A stretch of DNA of 22,649 nucleotides from NCBI GenBank assembly GCA_964601085.1, contig CAZRLN010000042.1, positions 1-22,649 of the forward strand, written 5' to 3'. A model generated the notes under the pieces. It made no database searches. It was not told where the DNA came from and saw only the letters and a program-made list of their open reading frames with translations. The stretch is from UBA1444 sp964601085. GTDB lineage: Bacteria > Bacillota > Negativicutes > UBA1444. The first letter of the stretch is position 1. Each line of letters begins with the position of its first letter. The translations under genes and the position numbers were made by a program. Positions 1 through 7,572 of this stretch are shown piece by piece.

Positions 1-132
1 GATTCGCAGAAGGAACACGCTGAAATGCTTTCGTACATCAAGGATAAAAATCGTCAGGCCATGCGTGACTTAATGTACTCCCACAAAAAGCGTTCCTTTG
101 ATAAGATGCGGAAATACTTCAAGATTTTGTAG
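1..132 (+). CDS. GntR-family regulator, C-terminal end (partial)
   Basis: The open frame runs in from the left edge and stops at TAG 130-132, giving 43 residues. The tail (EHAEMLSYIKDKNRQAMRDL followed by a basic helix with SHKKR) looks like the last helices of an FCD ligand-binding domain, where a conserved His precedes 'A-I-x-x-x-D-x-x-A-x-x-x-M-x-x-H'. FCD proteins are metabolite-sensing GntR-type transcription factors with an N-terminal winged helix, which would lie outside the window. No regulated gene can be named from here. The gene ends just before a strong hairpin. Another all-helical protein is possible because only the tail is visible. Confidence 0.5.
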   Translation, partial: DSQKEHAEMLSYIKDKNRQAMRDLMYSHKKRSFDKMRKYFKIL

Positions 133-140
133 CCCAATGA

Positions 141-197
141 AAAAAGGACCGTCGCCCTTCCAAATTCCATTGGACGGCGATGGTCCTTCAATTATTT
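141..197. terminator. Bidirectional terminator between the GntR-like gene and serS
   Basis: A 13-bp stem (144-156 with 176-188, one G-U pair) encloses a loop that can pair further (TCCAA/TTGGA). It is preceded by AAAAA, which reads as a T-run on the minus strand, and followed by TTCAATTATTT on the plus strand. It sits between two convergent genes, so it probably serves both. Confidence 0.8.
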
Positions 198-233
198 CGT
201 TTAGAACCCGATGGCGGCGGATTTGCCGCAGTC

Positions 234-1502
234 TTACCGGATCACATCGACTCCCATGTAGGGGCGCAGGGCGTCCGGCACGACCACCGAACCGTCCTCC
301 TGCTGATAGTTTTCCAGGATGGCGGCCACGGTCCGACCGATGGCGACGCCGGAACCGTTGAGGGTATGCACATATTCCGGTTTGGCTTTCGGCTCGCGAC
401 GGAACTTGATTTCCGCCCGGCGGGCCTGGAAATCCTCGAAGTTGGAACAGGACGAGATCTCCCGATAGCGGTTGGCGCTCGGCAACCAGACTTCGAGATC
501 ATAGGTTTTGGCGGACGAGAAACCCATGTCACCGGTGCACAGCAGCACTGTATGGTATGGCAGTTCGAGGCGCTGCAACACTTTTTCCGCGTTGAGGGTC
601 AACTTTTCCAGTTCCTCATAGGAGTCTTCCGGCTTGGTGAACTTGACCATCTCGACCTTGTTGAACTGATGCTGCCGAATCAGGCCGCGGGTGTCGCGCC
701 CGGCAGCCCCCGCCTCCGCCCGGAAACAGGCGCTGTAGGCGGTATAATAGAGAGGCAGGTCCTTGGCGTCGAGAATCTCGCCCCGATGCAGATTGGTGAT
801 CGGCACTTCGGCGGTGGGAATCAGGTAATAGTCATAGCCTTCCAGCTTGAACATATCCTCGGCGAACTTCGGCAGCTGCCCGGTGCCGAACATGCTGTCC
901 TTGTTGACGATGAACGGCGGGAAAAATTCGGTATAGCCATGTTCTTGCGTATGCAGGTCGATCATGAAGCTGATCAGGGACCGTTCCAGGCGGGAACCCA
1001 AGCCTTTATAAAAGGTAAACCGCGCGCCGGAAACCTTGCCGCCCCGTTCAAAATCGAGGATGCCCAGTTTTTCGCCGATTTCCCAGTGCGCCAACGGCTC
1101 CTTGTCAAACTTGCGCGGCTCGCCCCAGCGGCGGACTTCCGGGTTGGACTCCTCATCCGCGCCCACCGGCACCGACGAATGGGGAACGTTGGGAATGTAC
1201 ATCAGTATGGCGGCCAGCTTGCCTTCGATCTCCTTGACTTCGGCGTCCATCGCACTGATCCGGTCGCCGACGCCCCGCATCTCAACGATCAATGCCTCGG
1301 CATCCTGTTTTTCCTTCTTCAGGCGGCTGACTTCCAGCGAAACCGTGTTGCGGCGGCTTTTCAGCGCTTCGACTTCGACCAGCAGCTCGCGACGCTTCTT
1401 GTCCAGGCCGATGAATTCGGACAAATCGACCGACGCATTGCGATTCTTCAATGCCTGCTCCACTACCGCAAGATTGTCCCGAACAAATTTCAAATCCAGC
1501 AT
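234..1502 (-). CDS. serS: Seryl-tRNA synthetase
   Basis: Class II aminoacyl-tRNA synthetase that charges tRNA-Ser (and tRNA-Sec where present) with serine in the cytoplasm. At 422 aa it has the normal length. The N-terminus MLDLKFVRDNL opens the family's long antiparallel coiled-coil arm (about residues 1-100). The catalytic core follows, with motif 2 around FRAEAGAAGRDTRGLIRQHQF and motif 3 in NGSGVAIGRTVAAILENYQ, the ATP-binding arginine included. The ATG is supported by GGAGG about 8 bases upstream. The leader is only about 45-50 nt from the predicted promoter, too short for a T-box. The gene is monocistronic, divergent from the uracil-DNA glycosylase gene, and ends at a shared terminator. 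Confidence 0.97.
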   Translation of the reverse strand: MLDLKFVRDNLAVVEQALKNRNASVDLSEFIGLDKKRRELLVEVEALKSRRNTVSLEVSRLKKEKQDAEALIVEMRGVGDRISAMDAEVKEIEGKLAAILMYIPNVPHSSVPVGADEESNPEVRRWGEPRKFDKEPLAHWEIGEKLGILDFERGGKVSGARFTFYKGLGSRLERSLISFMIDLHTQEHGYTEFFPPFIVNKDSMFGTGQLPKFAEDMFKLEGYDYYLIPTAEVPITNLHRGEILDAKDLPLYYTAYSACFRAEAGAAGRDTRGLIRQHQFNKVEMVKFTKPEDSYEELEKLTLNAEKVLQRLELPYHTVLLCTGDMGFSSAKTYDLEVWLPSANRYREISSCSNFEDFQARRAEIKFRREPKAKPEYVHTLNGSGVAIGRTVAAILENYQQEDGSVVVPDALRPYMGVDVIR

Positions 1503-1554
1503 GTGTGTTCCTCCGTTCCGTCCAGGCAGACGTTGCGCCTGCCATATCGCGTAT

Positions 1555-1584
1555 ATTGTATCACTTTGAACAAAACAGCGTCAA
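1555..1584 (-). promoter_or_regulatory. sigma-A promoter of serS
   Basis: On the minus strand, TTGACG (1579-1584), an 18-base spacer and TACAAT (1555-1560) lie about 55 bases upstream of the serS ATG. Near-consensus hexamers and position make this a good candidate. An imperfect GC-rich hairpin (GGCAGACG/CGCCTGCC, 1524-1542) lies in the short leader. Confidence 0.75.
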
Positions 1585-1629
1585 TTTTGCGGTCGCAAGA
1601 GAAACAAATCTTTAGGAAAGGGTGTTTGC

Positions 1630-2340
1630 ATGGTGCTCAATTCCGACCTTTCTCCGGCCTATTCCGACCTGCGGGAACTGGAAACCGCCCTGTTCGCCTG
1701 CCAGGCCTGTCCGCTATGCGGGGCCGCCATCGGCCCGACTTCCTATAACGGCGATCCCGCCAGTCCATTGATGCTGGTCGGCGAAGGCCCCGGCGGCGTG
1801 GAAGACGACTATGGCGTGCCGCTGGTCGGCCCGTCCGGGCAACTGCTCGACAAAGCCCTCGCCCGTGTGGGCATCACCCGCGACCGCGTCTACACCACCA
1901 ATGTCGTCAAATGCCGACCGGCCGGCAATCGCACCCCCACCGTCGAAGAAGGCGAATTCTGCGCCAGCCGCTGGCTGGATGCGGAGATCGCGCTCGTTCA
2001 GCCCAAAGTCATCGTCGCGCTCGGCAGCGTGGCGCTGAAATATTTGTATCATGCCAAAGCCCGCATCACCGCCGACCGGGGCAAATGGTTCCGCACCCGT
2101 CACGAAATTCCGGCCATCGCGACCTACCATCCGGCGTATCTGCTGCGTCTGACCGGCGATGCCGAACGCAAAGCGAAGTGGGATGTCGTCCACGACTTCG
2201 AGGCGGCCATCGCCGAAGTGCGGAAACTGGCGCCGGACTGGATTCTGAAAAGCGCGGTTCCGCCCGATCTTCTGTCCCAATTCGCCGGCCGCCGCGACCA
2301 ACGGAAAGCAATGGCGGCAACACCAAAAGAAAATAAATAG
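1630..2340 (+). CDS. Family 4 uracil-DNA glycosylase (Fe-S type)
   Basis: Removes uracil from DNA after cytosine deamination or dUTP misincorporation, starting base-excision repair. At 236 aa it fits family 4 (UDGa type). Motif A is seen as GEGPGGVEDDYGVPLVGPSG (residues 51-70) and motif B as HPA (167-169). The four cysteines expected to hold the [4Fe-4S] cluster are visible: a CxxC near the N-terminus (C24, C27, with C30 adjacent), then C95 in VVKCRPAGNR and C111, 16 residues apart. The start is chosen for AGGAAAGGGTG at 1612-1622. The MFS gene follows after 23 bases, so the two are probably co-transcribed. Certain for the superfamily, slightly less so for the exact subfamily. Confidence 0.93.
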   Translation: MVLNSDLSPAYSDLRELETALFACQACPLCGAAIGPTSYNGDPASPLMLVGEGPGGVEDDYGVPLVGPSGQLLDKALARVGITRDRVYTTNVVKCRPAGNRTPTVEEGEFCASRWLDAEIALVQPKVIVALGSVALKYLYHAKARITADRGKWFRTRHEIPAIATYHPAYLLRLTGDAERKAKWDVVHDFEAAIAEVRKLAPDWILKSAVPPDLLSQFAGRRDQRKAMAATPKENK

Positions 2341-2363
2341 CGACAACACATAAGGAAGTACTC

Positions 2364-3557
2364 ATGGAAATCTGGAAAAAGAACCTCTATGTCTGCTGGT
2401 TCGGCGTCTTTGCAACCTCCGCCGGTTTGAGCCAGCTCATCCCGATCCTGCCCCTGTTCATCCAACAGCTGGGCGTGGACAATGTCGCGGAAATCGAAGA
2501 GTGGTCCGGGATCGCCTATGGCGTCACCTTTATCCTCATGGCCGTATTCTCTCCCATCTGGGGAAAAGCCGCCGACCGCTACGGCCGGAAGCCGATGCTG
2601 CTGCGCGCCAGCTTGGGCATGGCGCTTGTTCTGACCTGCATGGGATTCGTCCAGAATGTCTACCAGCTGGTCGGCCTGCGGTTGTTGCAGGGCACCATTT
2701 CCGGCTACTATTCGGCAGCCATCACTCTCGTCGCCACCCAAACCCCCAAAGATCGTTCCGGCTGGGCCCTGGGCACGCTGTCCACCGGCGCCGTCGCCGG
2801 CATGTTGCTGGGACCGTTGCTCGGCGGCGCAGTCGCGCACCTGTTCGGCCTCCGCAGCGTTTTCTTCGTGATCGGCGCGCTGTTGCTTGTCGCGTTTTTG
2901 GCGGCGTTGCTATATGTCACGGAAAATTTTACGCCGTCGGAAAAAGCCGCGCCAAAATTCCGCGACATCCGCCGAATGATGCCGTATCCGGAAGTGACAG
3001 TCGCCATGTTCGCCACGACGTTCATGTTGCAGCTGGCCCTGATGTCGATTCAGCCGATTCTGACCGTATATATCGCTGAATTGTCCAGCGATGCCACTTA
3101 TATCGCTTTTCTTTCCGGCATGGTATTCGCCGCGTCGGGACTGTCCAGCGTGATCGCCGCGCCCCGTCTGGGCGCCCTTGCCGATCGGATCGGTCCGCCC
3201 AAAGTCATGGTCTTTGCCTTGCTGGCCGCCGGCCTTTTGTTCATTCCCCAGGCGCTGGTCCGCAATGCCTGGGAACTGATGGCGTTGCGGTTTTTGCTCG
3301 GCATCGCCACCGCCAGCCTGCTCCCGTCGATCAATTCGATGATCCGCCAGATCACGCCGGATGAGATGACCGGCCAAATTTACGGCTACAATCAATCGGC
3401 GCAATTCGTCGGTTCGTTCGGCGGTGCGGTGATGGGCGGGCAGATCGCCTCGATGTTCGGCTTGAAGTATGTGTTTTTCAGCACCAGCGTCCTGCTGCTA
3501 TTGAACGCCGCCTGGGTCTATTGGGGCGTGGTCCGGAAAACAACGCTCCATTCTTAA
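2364..3557 (+). CDS. MFS exporter, DHA1 family, MdtG-like
   Basis: Integral membrane proton-coupled exporter of 397 aa with about 12 hydrophobic segments. The N-terminus resembles MdtG closely: a WKKNLYVCWFGVF start, SGIAYGVTFI, then the loop 2-3 motif A (GKAADRYGRKPMLLRASLGM). A motif C-like stretch SGWALGTLSTGAVAGMLLGP lies in helix 5, and a second motif A-like loop (LGALADRIGPPK) opens the C-terminal half. Family members export drugs such as fosfomycin or deoxycholate when overexpressed; the substrate here is unknown. The start follows AAGGAAG. Behind a DNA-repair gene it may simply share a promoter. It ends just before a long hairpin that separates it from the convergent ketopantoate reductase gene. 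Confidence 0.88.
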   Translation: MEIWKKNLYVCWFGVFATSAGLSQLIPILPLFIQQLGVDNVAEIEEWSGIAYGVTFILMAVFSPIWGKAADRYGRKPMLLRASLGMALVLTCMGFVQNVYQLVGLRLLQGTISGYYSAAITLVATQTPKDRSGWALGTLSTGAVAGMLLGPLLGGAVAHLFGLRSVFFVIGALLLVAFLAALLYVTENFTPSEKAAPKFRDIRRMMPYPEVTVAMFATTFMLQLALMSIQPILTVYIAELSSDATYIAFLSGMVFAASGLSSVIAAPRLGALADRIGPPKVMVFALLAAGLLFIPQALVRNAWELMALRFLLGIATASLLPSINSMIRQITPDEMTGQIYGYNQSAQFVGSFGGAVMGGQIASMFGLKYVFFSTSVLLLLNAAWVYWGVVRKTTLHS

Positions 3558-3570
3558 ATCAACCCGCACT

Positions 3571-3640
3571 AAACAAAAGATCCTGGGAAAATCCCTGTCT
3601 CCCCGCCAGCGCGTGGTCGGACGCAATTTTCCCAGGATCT
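3571..3640. terminator. Terminator with a perfect 15-bp stem between convergent genes
   Basis: AGATCCTGGGAAAAT (3578-3592) is perfectly repeated inverted at 3626-3640, with a 33-base loop. On the minus strand the stem is followed by TTTTGTTT, a good U-tract for the ketopantoate reductase transcript. On the plus strand no clean T-run follows, so termination of the MFS transcript would rest on the stem alone. Confidence 0.7.
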
Positions 3641-3665
3641 ATTGATATATAGAAAGCGGTTGAAT

Positions 3666-4604
3666 TTAGAATTGCTCTTCGTAATGGGACTCGATGATTT
3701 TCACGAACCGGGCGATATAGTCGTTGGCCGGCGTCGGAATTCCCAGTTCCCGGCCATAGCGGGCAATCGCGCCGTTGAGGGAATCGATCTCCGTTTGTCG
3801 ATGGGCCCGCATGTCCTGGGCCATCGACGGATAATGCCCACCCCCACGCTTCACAGACGCAATCATGTCGGCGATCAGGGCGTCATAATCCAGCTTCACG
3901 CCTTTCGCCGCCGCCACCGCCACCACTTCGCGGGTGATGTCCTGGACCGTCTGGAAGCCGGCCGGATGATGGAAAAATTCGCCCACCCGCAGGCGTACAA
4001 TACCGCAGGTTCCATTCACGCAGGCGTTTGACACCGCCTTGGCCCAGACCTGTTCCGCTACATGATGTGAAAACTCGGCCGGCACTCCGCCGGCATTCAG
4101 ATGGCCGGCAATCGTCCGCGCCATTTCATCGGCGGCGCCCTGCCGCGCCAAACTGCCGAGATAGACGGCGGTGCTGCCCAACGTATTCGCCAATACCTGC
4201 CCCGGTGCCGTCAAGCTGCCGGTCATCCGCAGCACGCCCTGCAGGATGCGGTCGGGCGGGAACAAGTCGGCGAGAATTTCATCGTTGCCCAGCCCGTTCT
4301 GCAGCGAGCAGATATAGGTGTGCTCGCCGAACAGTCCCGGCGCCCCCTTCACCGCCGCTGCCGAGTGAAAGCCTTTCACCAGCAGAATGACGACATCCGC
4401 CGGCCCGGCTTCCGCAGGATTCACGCAGGTCGCCAGCGGAACCGTATCCGTCCTGTCGGCCCATTTCACCTGCAGGCCGTCCCGGGCCACTTTCTCCATA
4501 TGCTCTTTGTACGGATCGACCAGTACGACTTCCTGGCCGCCTTTGGCCAATACCGCGCCGATGATGCTACCCATCGCGCCGGCGCCCAATATCGCGTATT
4601 TCAT
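3666..4604 (-). CDS. panE: 2-dehydropantoate 2-reductase (ketopantoate reductase)
   Basis: NADPH-dependent reduction of ketopantoate to pantoate for pantothenate and CoA synthesis, in the cytoplasm. With the start at ATG 4604 the protein is 312 aa, the usual length. It opens directly with the Rossmann motif MKYAILGAGAMGS (GxGxxG). The substrate-binding part shows VWAKAVSNACVNG, containing the catalytic lysine and conserved Asn, and the C-terminal HYPSMAQDMRAHRQTEIDS-NG block, containing the conserved Ser, Asp and Glu. An upstream in-frame TTG (4661) would add 19 charged residues encoded by a GC-rich hairpin. AGAGGTGG 8 bases before ATG 4604 decides for the shorter form. Several paralogues of this fold exist, so the precise 2-keto acid substrate could differ. 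Confidence 0.87.
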   Translation of the reverse strand: MKYAILGAGAMGSIIGAVLAKGGQEVVLVDPYKEHMEKVARDGLQVKWADRTDTVPLATCVNPAEAGPADVVILLVKGFHSAAAVKGAPGLFGEHTYICSLQNGLGNDEILADLFPPDRILQGVLRMTGSLTAPGQVLANTLGSTAVYLGSLARQGAADEMARTIAGHLNAGGVPAEFSHHVAEQVWAKAVSNACVNGTCGIVRLRVGEFFHHPAGFQTVQDITREVVAVAAAKGVKLDYDALIADMIASVKRGGGHYPSMAQDMRAHRQTEIDSLNGAIARYGRELGIPTPANDYIARFVKIIESHYEEQF

Positions 4605-4623
4605 GTCCGGTTCCACCTCTTCT

Positions 4624-4653
4624 GCGCCCCGTCGCCGGGGTGTTTTTTTATTG
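4624..4653 (+). terminator. Plus-strand intrinsic terminator inside the panE leader
   Basis: CCCCGTCGCCGGGG followed by TGTTTTTTT reads as a compact intrinsic terminator on the plus strand. No plus-strand gene ends here. It lies between the panE promoter and its ATG, where on the minus strand it is only a 5'-UTR hairpin. It could block antisense transcription running out of panE toward the repeat arrays. Confidence 0.5.
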
Positions 4654-4697
4654 TCGCTCAACCCGACCGATTTGGCCTCAAATATAATTATAAATCA

Positions 4698-4726
4698 ACT
4701 ATACCGTTAGTTCCCAACGGTTGCAA
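4698..4726 (-). promoter_or_regulatory. Probable panE promoter with palindromic spacer
   Basis: On the minus strand, TTGCAA (4721-4726), a 17-base spacer and TATAGT (4698-4703) lie about 95 bases upstream of the panE ATG. The spacer is itself an inverted repeat, CCGTT-N7-AACGG (4704-4720), which would place a dimeric regulator exactly between the two hexamers. Confidence 0.6.
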
Positions 4727-4739
4727 CACAAAATGGAAA

Positions 4740-4766
4740 GTTACCGGAGTTATCCAGGTTACCCGG
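4740..4766 (+). repeat. Array of three tandem 9-bp repeats (iteron-like), left
   Basis: Three abutting 9-mers: GTTACCGGA (4740-4748), GTTATCCAG (4749-4757) and GTTACCCGG (4758-4766). A matching array on the other strand lies at 4824-4850. Together they flank 57 bases that have no coding potential. Their position directly downstream of a P4-type primase-helicase suggests an origin or a Rep-binding site. The array is also only 13 bases upstream of the panE -35 box, so a transcriptional operator is the alternative. Confidence 0.65.
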
Positions 4767-4823
4767 TTTTCGGCAGGAAACGCAAAGCGGTTGTGGAATG
4801 TCCGCCATAACATCCAGGCATTT

Positions 4824-4850
4824 TTTGATCACCCGGGTAACCTCAGTAAC
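4824..4850 (-). repeat. Inverted array of 9-bp repeats (iteron-like), right
   Basis: Read on the minus strand: GTTACTGAG (4842-4850), GTTACCCGG (4833-4841) and a degenerate GTGATCAAA (4824-4832). The middle unit is identical to the third unit of the left array, giving an 11-bp perfect inverted match (AGGTTACCCGG) across the pair. The array ends four bases before the stem of the primase terminator. Confidence 0.6.
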
Positions 4851-4853
4851 ACA

Positions 4854-4883
4854 AAAAGGACCGTCGTCAAATACCGTCCTTTT
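4854..4883 (-). terminator. Terminator of the primase-helicase gene
   Basis: AAAAGGAC (4854-4861) pairs with GTCCTTTT (4876-4883). On the minus strand the stem is followed by TTTTTGTGTT (from 4857 downward). It lies 8 bases past the primase stop codon. Confidence 0.7.
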
Positions 4884-4890
4884 GATTGGC

Positions 4891-6895
4891 CTATTTCATT
4901 ATTATTTTTGGTTTGATTTCCTCCTGATTCGCCGCCGATTCGTCAAGACCGATTCCATCCCAGCACAGCACATTGTGGCTGCCCCGCCGCGTCTGCAAGC
5001 CATGCTCCCGCATCAGCGCCGTAAACGTCCGTTTGGCTACAGGCTTGTCCGCATTTTGTGCGCACCAGGCTTCGTAGTCCCGGTAAGAATCGGCTACCGT
5101 TGCCGCGGCCAGTGGATTGGCCACGCAGCGGGCCTGGATGTATTCGCCGATGAGATCCATTTCATCGCGGTATTCGTCAGTCGCCGCCGTTACCTCCGCA
5201 GGCGGGGCCAGCTTTTCTTCCTGCCAGAGCCGGCACCCTGCCACGGCCCAGCGTAAAATACCGGGAAGTTCCAGTTTCAACTTCTCCGGCAGAGCAGCGT
5301 CGCGTTCCGCCGGCGGAATCGTCACGGTGAACGGGATCAGGCGCAACCGCCGCCAGATGGCTTCATCGCAACCCCGGACCGAGGGCTTGTGATTGGTCGC
5401 CAACCACAGCTTGAACTGCGGCATGAATTCGAACCATTCGCCGCGCATGAAGCGCGCCGCCAGCTTGTCCTGCCCTGTCATCTGCTTGATTTTGCTTTCA
5501 TTCAGACGCCGTCCCTGATCCGCTTCCACGGCGGAAACAAAACGCGCGCCGCGCAAGGCGGCGATATCGTTGGGAATCGCATTGTCCTGCCGCGCCAATA
5601 GCGCTTCCATGGATAGCTGCCGCGCATAATCGTTCAGCAGCGTCATCAGCGTCGTCAAAAAAGTGCTTTTGCCGTTTGCGCCATGACCATACAGCAAAAA
5701 CAGGCATTGCTCGCCGCATTCGCCGGTCAGGGAATAGCCGACNNNNNNNNNNNNNNNNNNNNNNNNNNNNNNNNNNNNNNNNNNNNNNNNNNNNNNNNNN
5801 NNNNNNNNNNNNNNNNNNNNNNNNNNNNNNNNNNNNNNNNNNGAGTTTGAGCATGGCCCGCAGACGCAGCTCCGACTCGCTCTGGGCGGCGAATTTCTGC
5901 AGTAATTTGCGCCGTTTGGGATTGGGGCAATGGGCGGCCTGCGCCCGGATGTCCCGAACCGTCTCCGCCGCCCGCCGGCAAGCTTCGCCGGTGGTGTCGC
6001 GCCGCCAGCGGCGGCCGTCCCAGTCGAGCCATTTGCCGAAAGCGCCGCAATAACGCAGACTTTGTCCATGCCGCTCCGCCAGCCGTTCGGCGTTGCCCAG
6101 ATCGGTCAGGTAATGTTCGTCGGGAACGGGCGGTTCCACCAGTTGCAGCAAATCCGTCAAGGTATGCCCGGCATCGATCCAATCCGACACATCGCCCTTG
6201 TCCGGCAACCCGTCCAGCTGCAGCAGCGTTACTTTGCATTTTCGTTGTTGCAGTGAGTTTCGCACCAGTTGCATGTGGGCCCGGCCGACACCATCGTTAT
6301 CCGGCAGCAGCGTTACTTGGGCGCCGGCCGGAAAGCAGGCGGCATGTTCCGCCCGCCACTTTTTGGCCCCGCCATGATTCGTTGTGGCGCAGAGTCCCCA
6401 GGCCGCAAGGCGGTCCGCATCTTTTTCGCCTTCGACAACATACACCTGCGTAAAGGCTGCCAACGCCTCCAACAGAGCAGGAAGACGATAAGGGACCGGC
6501 GTCACGCCGTCCAGGTTCCATAGCCAGCCGCCGGGCCGGTCGGGGTCCGGCCGCCGCTGCGCAAATCCTTTGGGTGAAAATCGCACCGTTTGATAAAGCA
6601 GCCGGCCAGTGGCGTCCGTATAATCATAAGTGGCGGCGATCCGACGAATGGAGCTGTCAGTCCCGTATACCGCCCTTTCTGCCGGCAGCGTGCGGCCGGT
6701 CATCTCGGCGAGCTGTTTCAACCCGCCGCCGATTTTTTCTTTGTGGCAATAAAAAGTCCCCTGCGCCGAATTCACCGAAAAGGAAGGATGTTTGTCCCGC
6801 CCGCCGTGGCTTGGCAACGGACAGTGCGCGCTGCCTTCATCGCCCCGCCAGCGAACCGGACCGCAAACCGACTCAAAGAAATCGCGGGCAATCAC
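4891..6895 (-). CDS. P4-type primase-helicase (phage/plasmid/satellite replication protein), interrupted by an assembly gap
   Basis: One gene read in two pieces around the N run. The first part (6895-5843, 351 aa) has a zinc-binding CHC2-like primase start (CPLPSHGGRDKHPSFSVN, then FYCHK), a TOPRIM domain (VYVVEGEKDADRLAAWG, then LLPDNDGVGRAH) and a D5-type linker ending at RLRAMLKL. The second part (5742-4891, 283 aa) is the SF3-like ATPase: GYSLTGECGEQ, Walker A GHGANGKST, then TGQDKLAARFMRGEWFEF, FKLWLATNHKP and WRRLRLIPF. Such proteins prime and unwind DNA at the origin of satellites and plasmids. The GTG start overlaps the stop of the HTH gene (GTGA), with GGAGG about 10 bases upstream, so the two are translationally coupled. 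The literal 100-N run breaks the frame, so I treat that as an assembly artefact and not a mutation. Confidence 0.88.
5743..5842. other. 100-N assembly gap inside the primase gene
   Basis: Exactly 100 undetermined bases, the conventional filler for a scaffold join of unknown size. One hundred is not a multiple of three, and the reading frames on both sides do not match across it. The family normally has roughly 80-100 residues between the two flanking motifs (RAMLKL and GYSLTG), so the true missing length is probably nearer 250-300 bases. Confidence 0.9.
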
Positions 6896-7485
6896 GGGAC
6901 CATCGCCTCCGTTTGCCTGGGCGGAGTCAGAACCTCATATTTTCCGGGATACATGGCCGCCATCAGGCCGGGAGCCCCGTCGCGACAGCGAATGACAATC
7001 AGTCCCTGCAGCTTCTCCCGGGGGATGTCCGGGTTTTCCGCCAGCGCCAGTCGGGGTTCTTCCCGGCGCAATATCCGCCATACTTCCGCCAACGCTTCCG
7101 CCGGATAGATATGAAAATCCAGTTCGTCAGCTGCGGCCACCCCGTGGTTGGCGAGACTTCGCAGCAACCCCCACAGCAGCGCGCCCGCCTGCGTGATCAA
7201 ATCCGGCGGCCAGGGGGCATCCGGGTTTGGCAAGGCGCAGAACCGGGCCCGAAATCTGGCGATCCGCACGGTGGAAAAGCCGAGATCACTTTTCATCATT
7301 CGCTGCGCGGCATATATTTCACCGGGTACGATCGGGTCGTATTCCGTCAGGCGGCCCTTGCCCCGCCCCAGCGTTTTTGTCACCGGCGGCGTCACCAGCC
7401 CCCAACGACGGTAATTCTGCAGCGTCGTCTGCTTGATCGGAAAACCCAGCGCCGCGACTTTTTCTTTTACTTCTTCCGGCGTCAT
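6892..7485 (-). CDS. MerR-like helix-turn-helix protein of a mobile element
   Basis: 197 aa. The N-terminal 60 residues (MTPEEVKEKVAALGFPIKQT, then QNYRRWGLVTPP and GRGKGRLTEYDP) read as a MerR-type winged helix: a helix-turn-helix followed by 'YRRWGL-x-x-P' and a wing. The rest (about 70-197) has no motif I recognise and lacks the long dimerisation coiled coil of classical MerR proteins. Proteins of this kind often stand first in replication modules of Firmicutes prophages and satellites. It is preceded by AAAGGAGA and a strong promoter and is coupled to the primase-helicase gene by a 4-base overlap. It may control the module or bind the repeat arrays beyond the primase gene. The function is inferred from context. 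Confidence 0.7.
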   Translation of the reverse strand: MTPEEVKEKVAALGFPIKQTTLQNYRRWGLVTPPVTKTLGRGKGRLTEYDPIVPGEIYAAQRMMKSDLGFSTVRIARFRARFCALPNPDAPWPPDLITQAGALLWGLLRSLANHGVAAADELDFHIYPAEALAEVWRILRREEPRLALAENPDIPREKLQGLIVIRCRDGAPGLMAAMYPGKYEVLTPPRQTEAMVP

Positions 7486-7509
7486 CGCAATCTCCTTTGA
7501 AATACGCGT

Positions 7510-7525
7510 TTCTTATTTTGAAGAA
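7510..7525. promoter_or_regulatory. Candidate operator in the HTH-primase leader
   Basis: The inverted repeat TTCTT-N6-AAGAA lies between the predicted start site and the HTH gene's ribosome site, in an AT-rich leader. Autoregulation by the adjacent MerR-like protein would be natural. With 5-bp arms it could be chance. Confidence 0.3.
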
Positions 7526-7545
7526 CATTTCTATTTGTTTTTAAT

Positions 7546-7572
7546 ATTATAACTCAGTGAGGGATCTGTCAA
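7546..7572 (-). promoter_or_regulatory. Promoter of the HTH-primase operon
   Basis: On the minus strand, consensus TTGACA (7567-7572) and TATAAT (7546-7551) lie about 60 bases upstream of the HTH start. The spacer is 15 bases, shorter than optimal. An alternative -10 TAATAT two bases further on gives 17. Confidence 0.65.

Noticed and set aside
1503..1629. T-box or other riboswitch before serS
   Set aside because: The promoter leaves a leader of only about 50 nt with one weak hairpin, too short for a T-box, and no T-box sequence is seen.
180..1748. 522-codon open frame on the plus strand
   Set aside because: It lies antisense to serS, whose motifs are complete, and runs into the glycosylase gene. 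It is a shadow of high GC codon use, with no ribosome site.
5498..6069. Two overlapping proteins meeting across the N run, or a frameshifted pseudogene
   Set aside because: The frame change is created by the arbitrary 100-N filler. Both halves carry intact, complementary domains of one primase-helicase.
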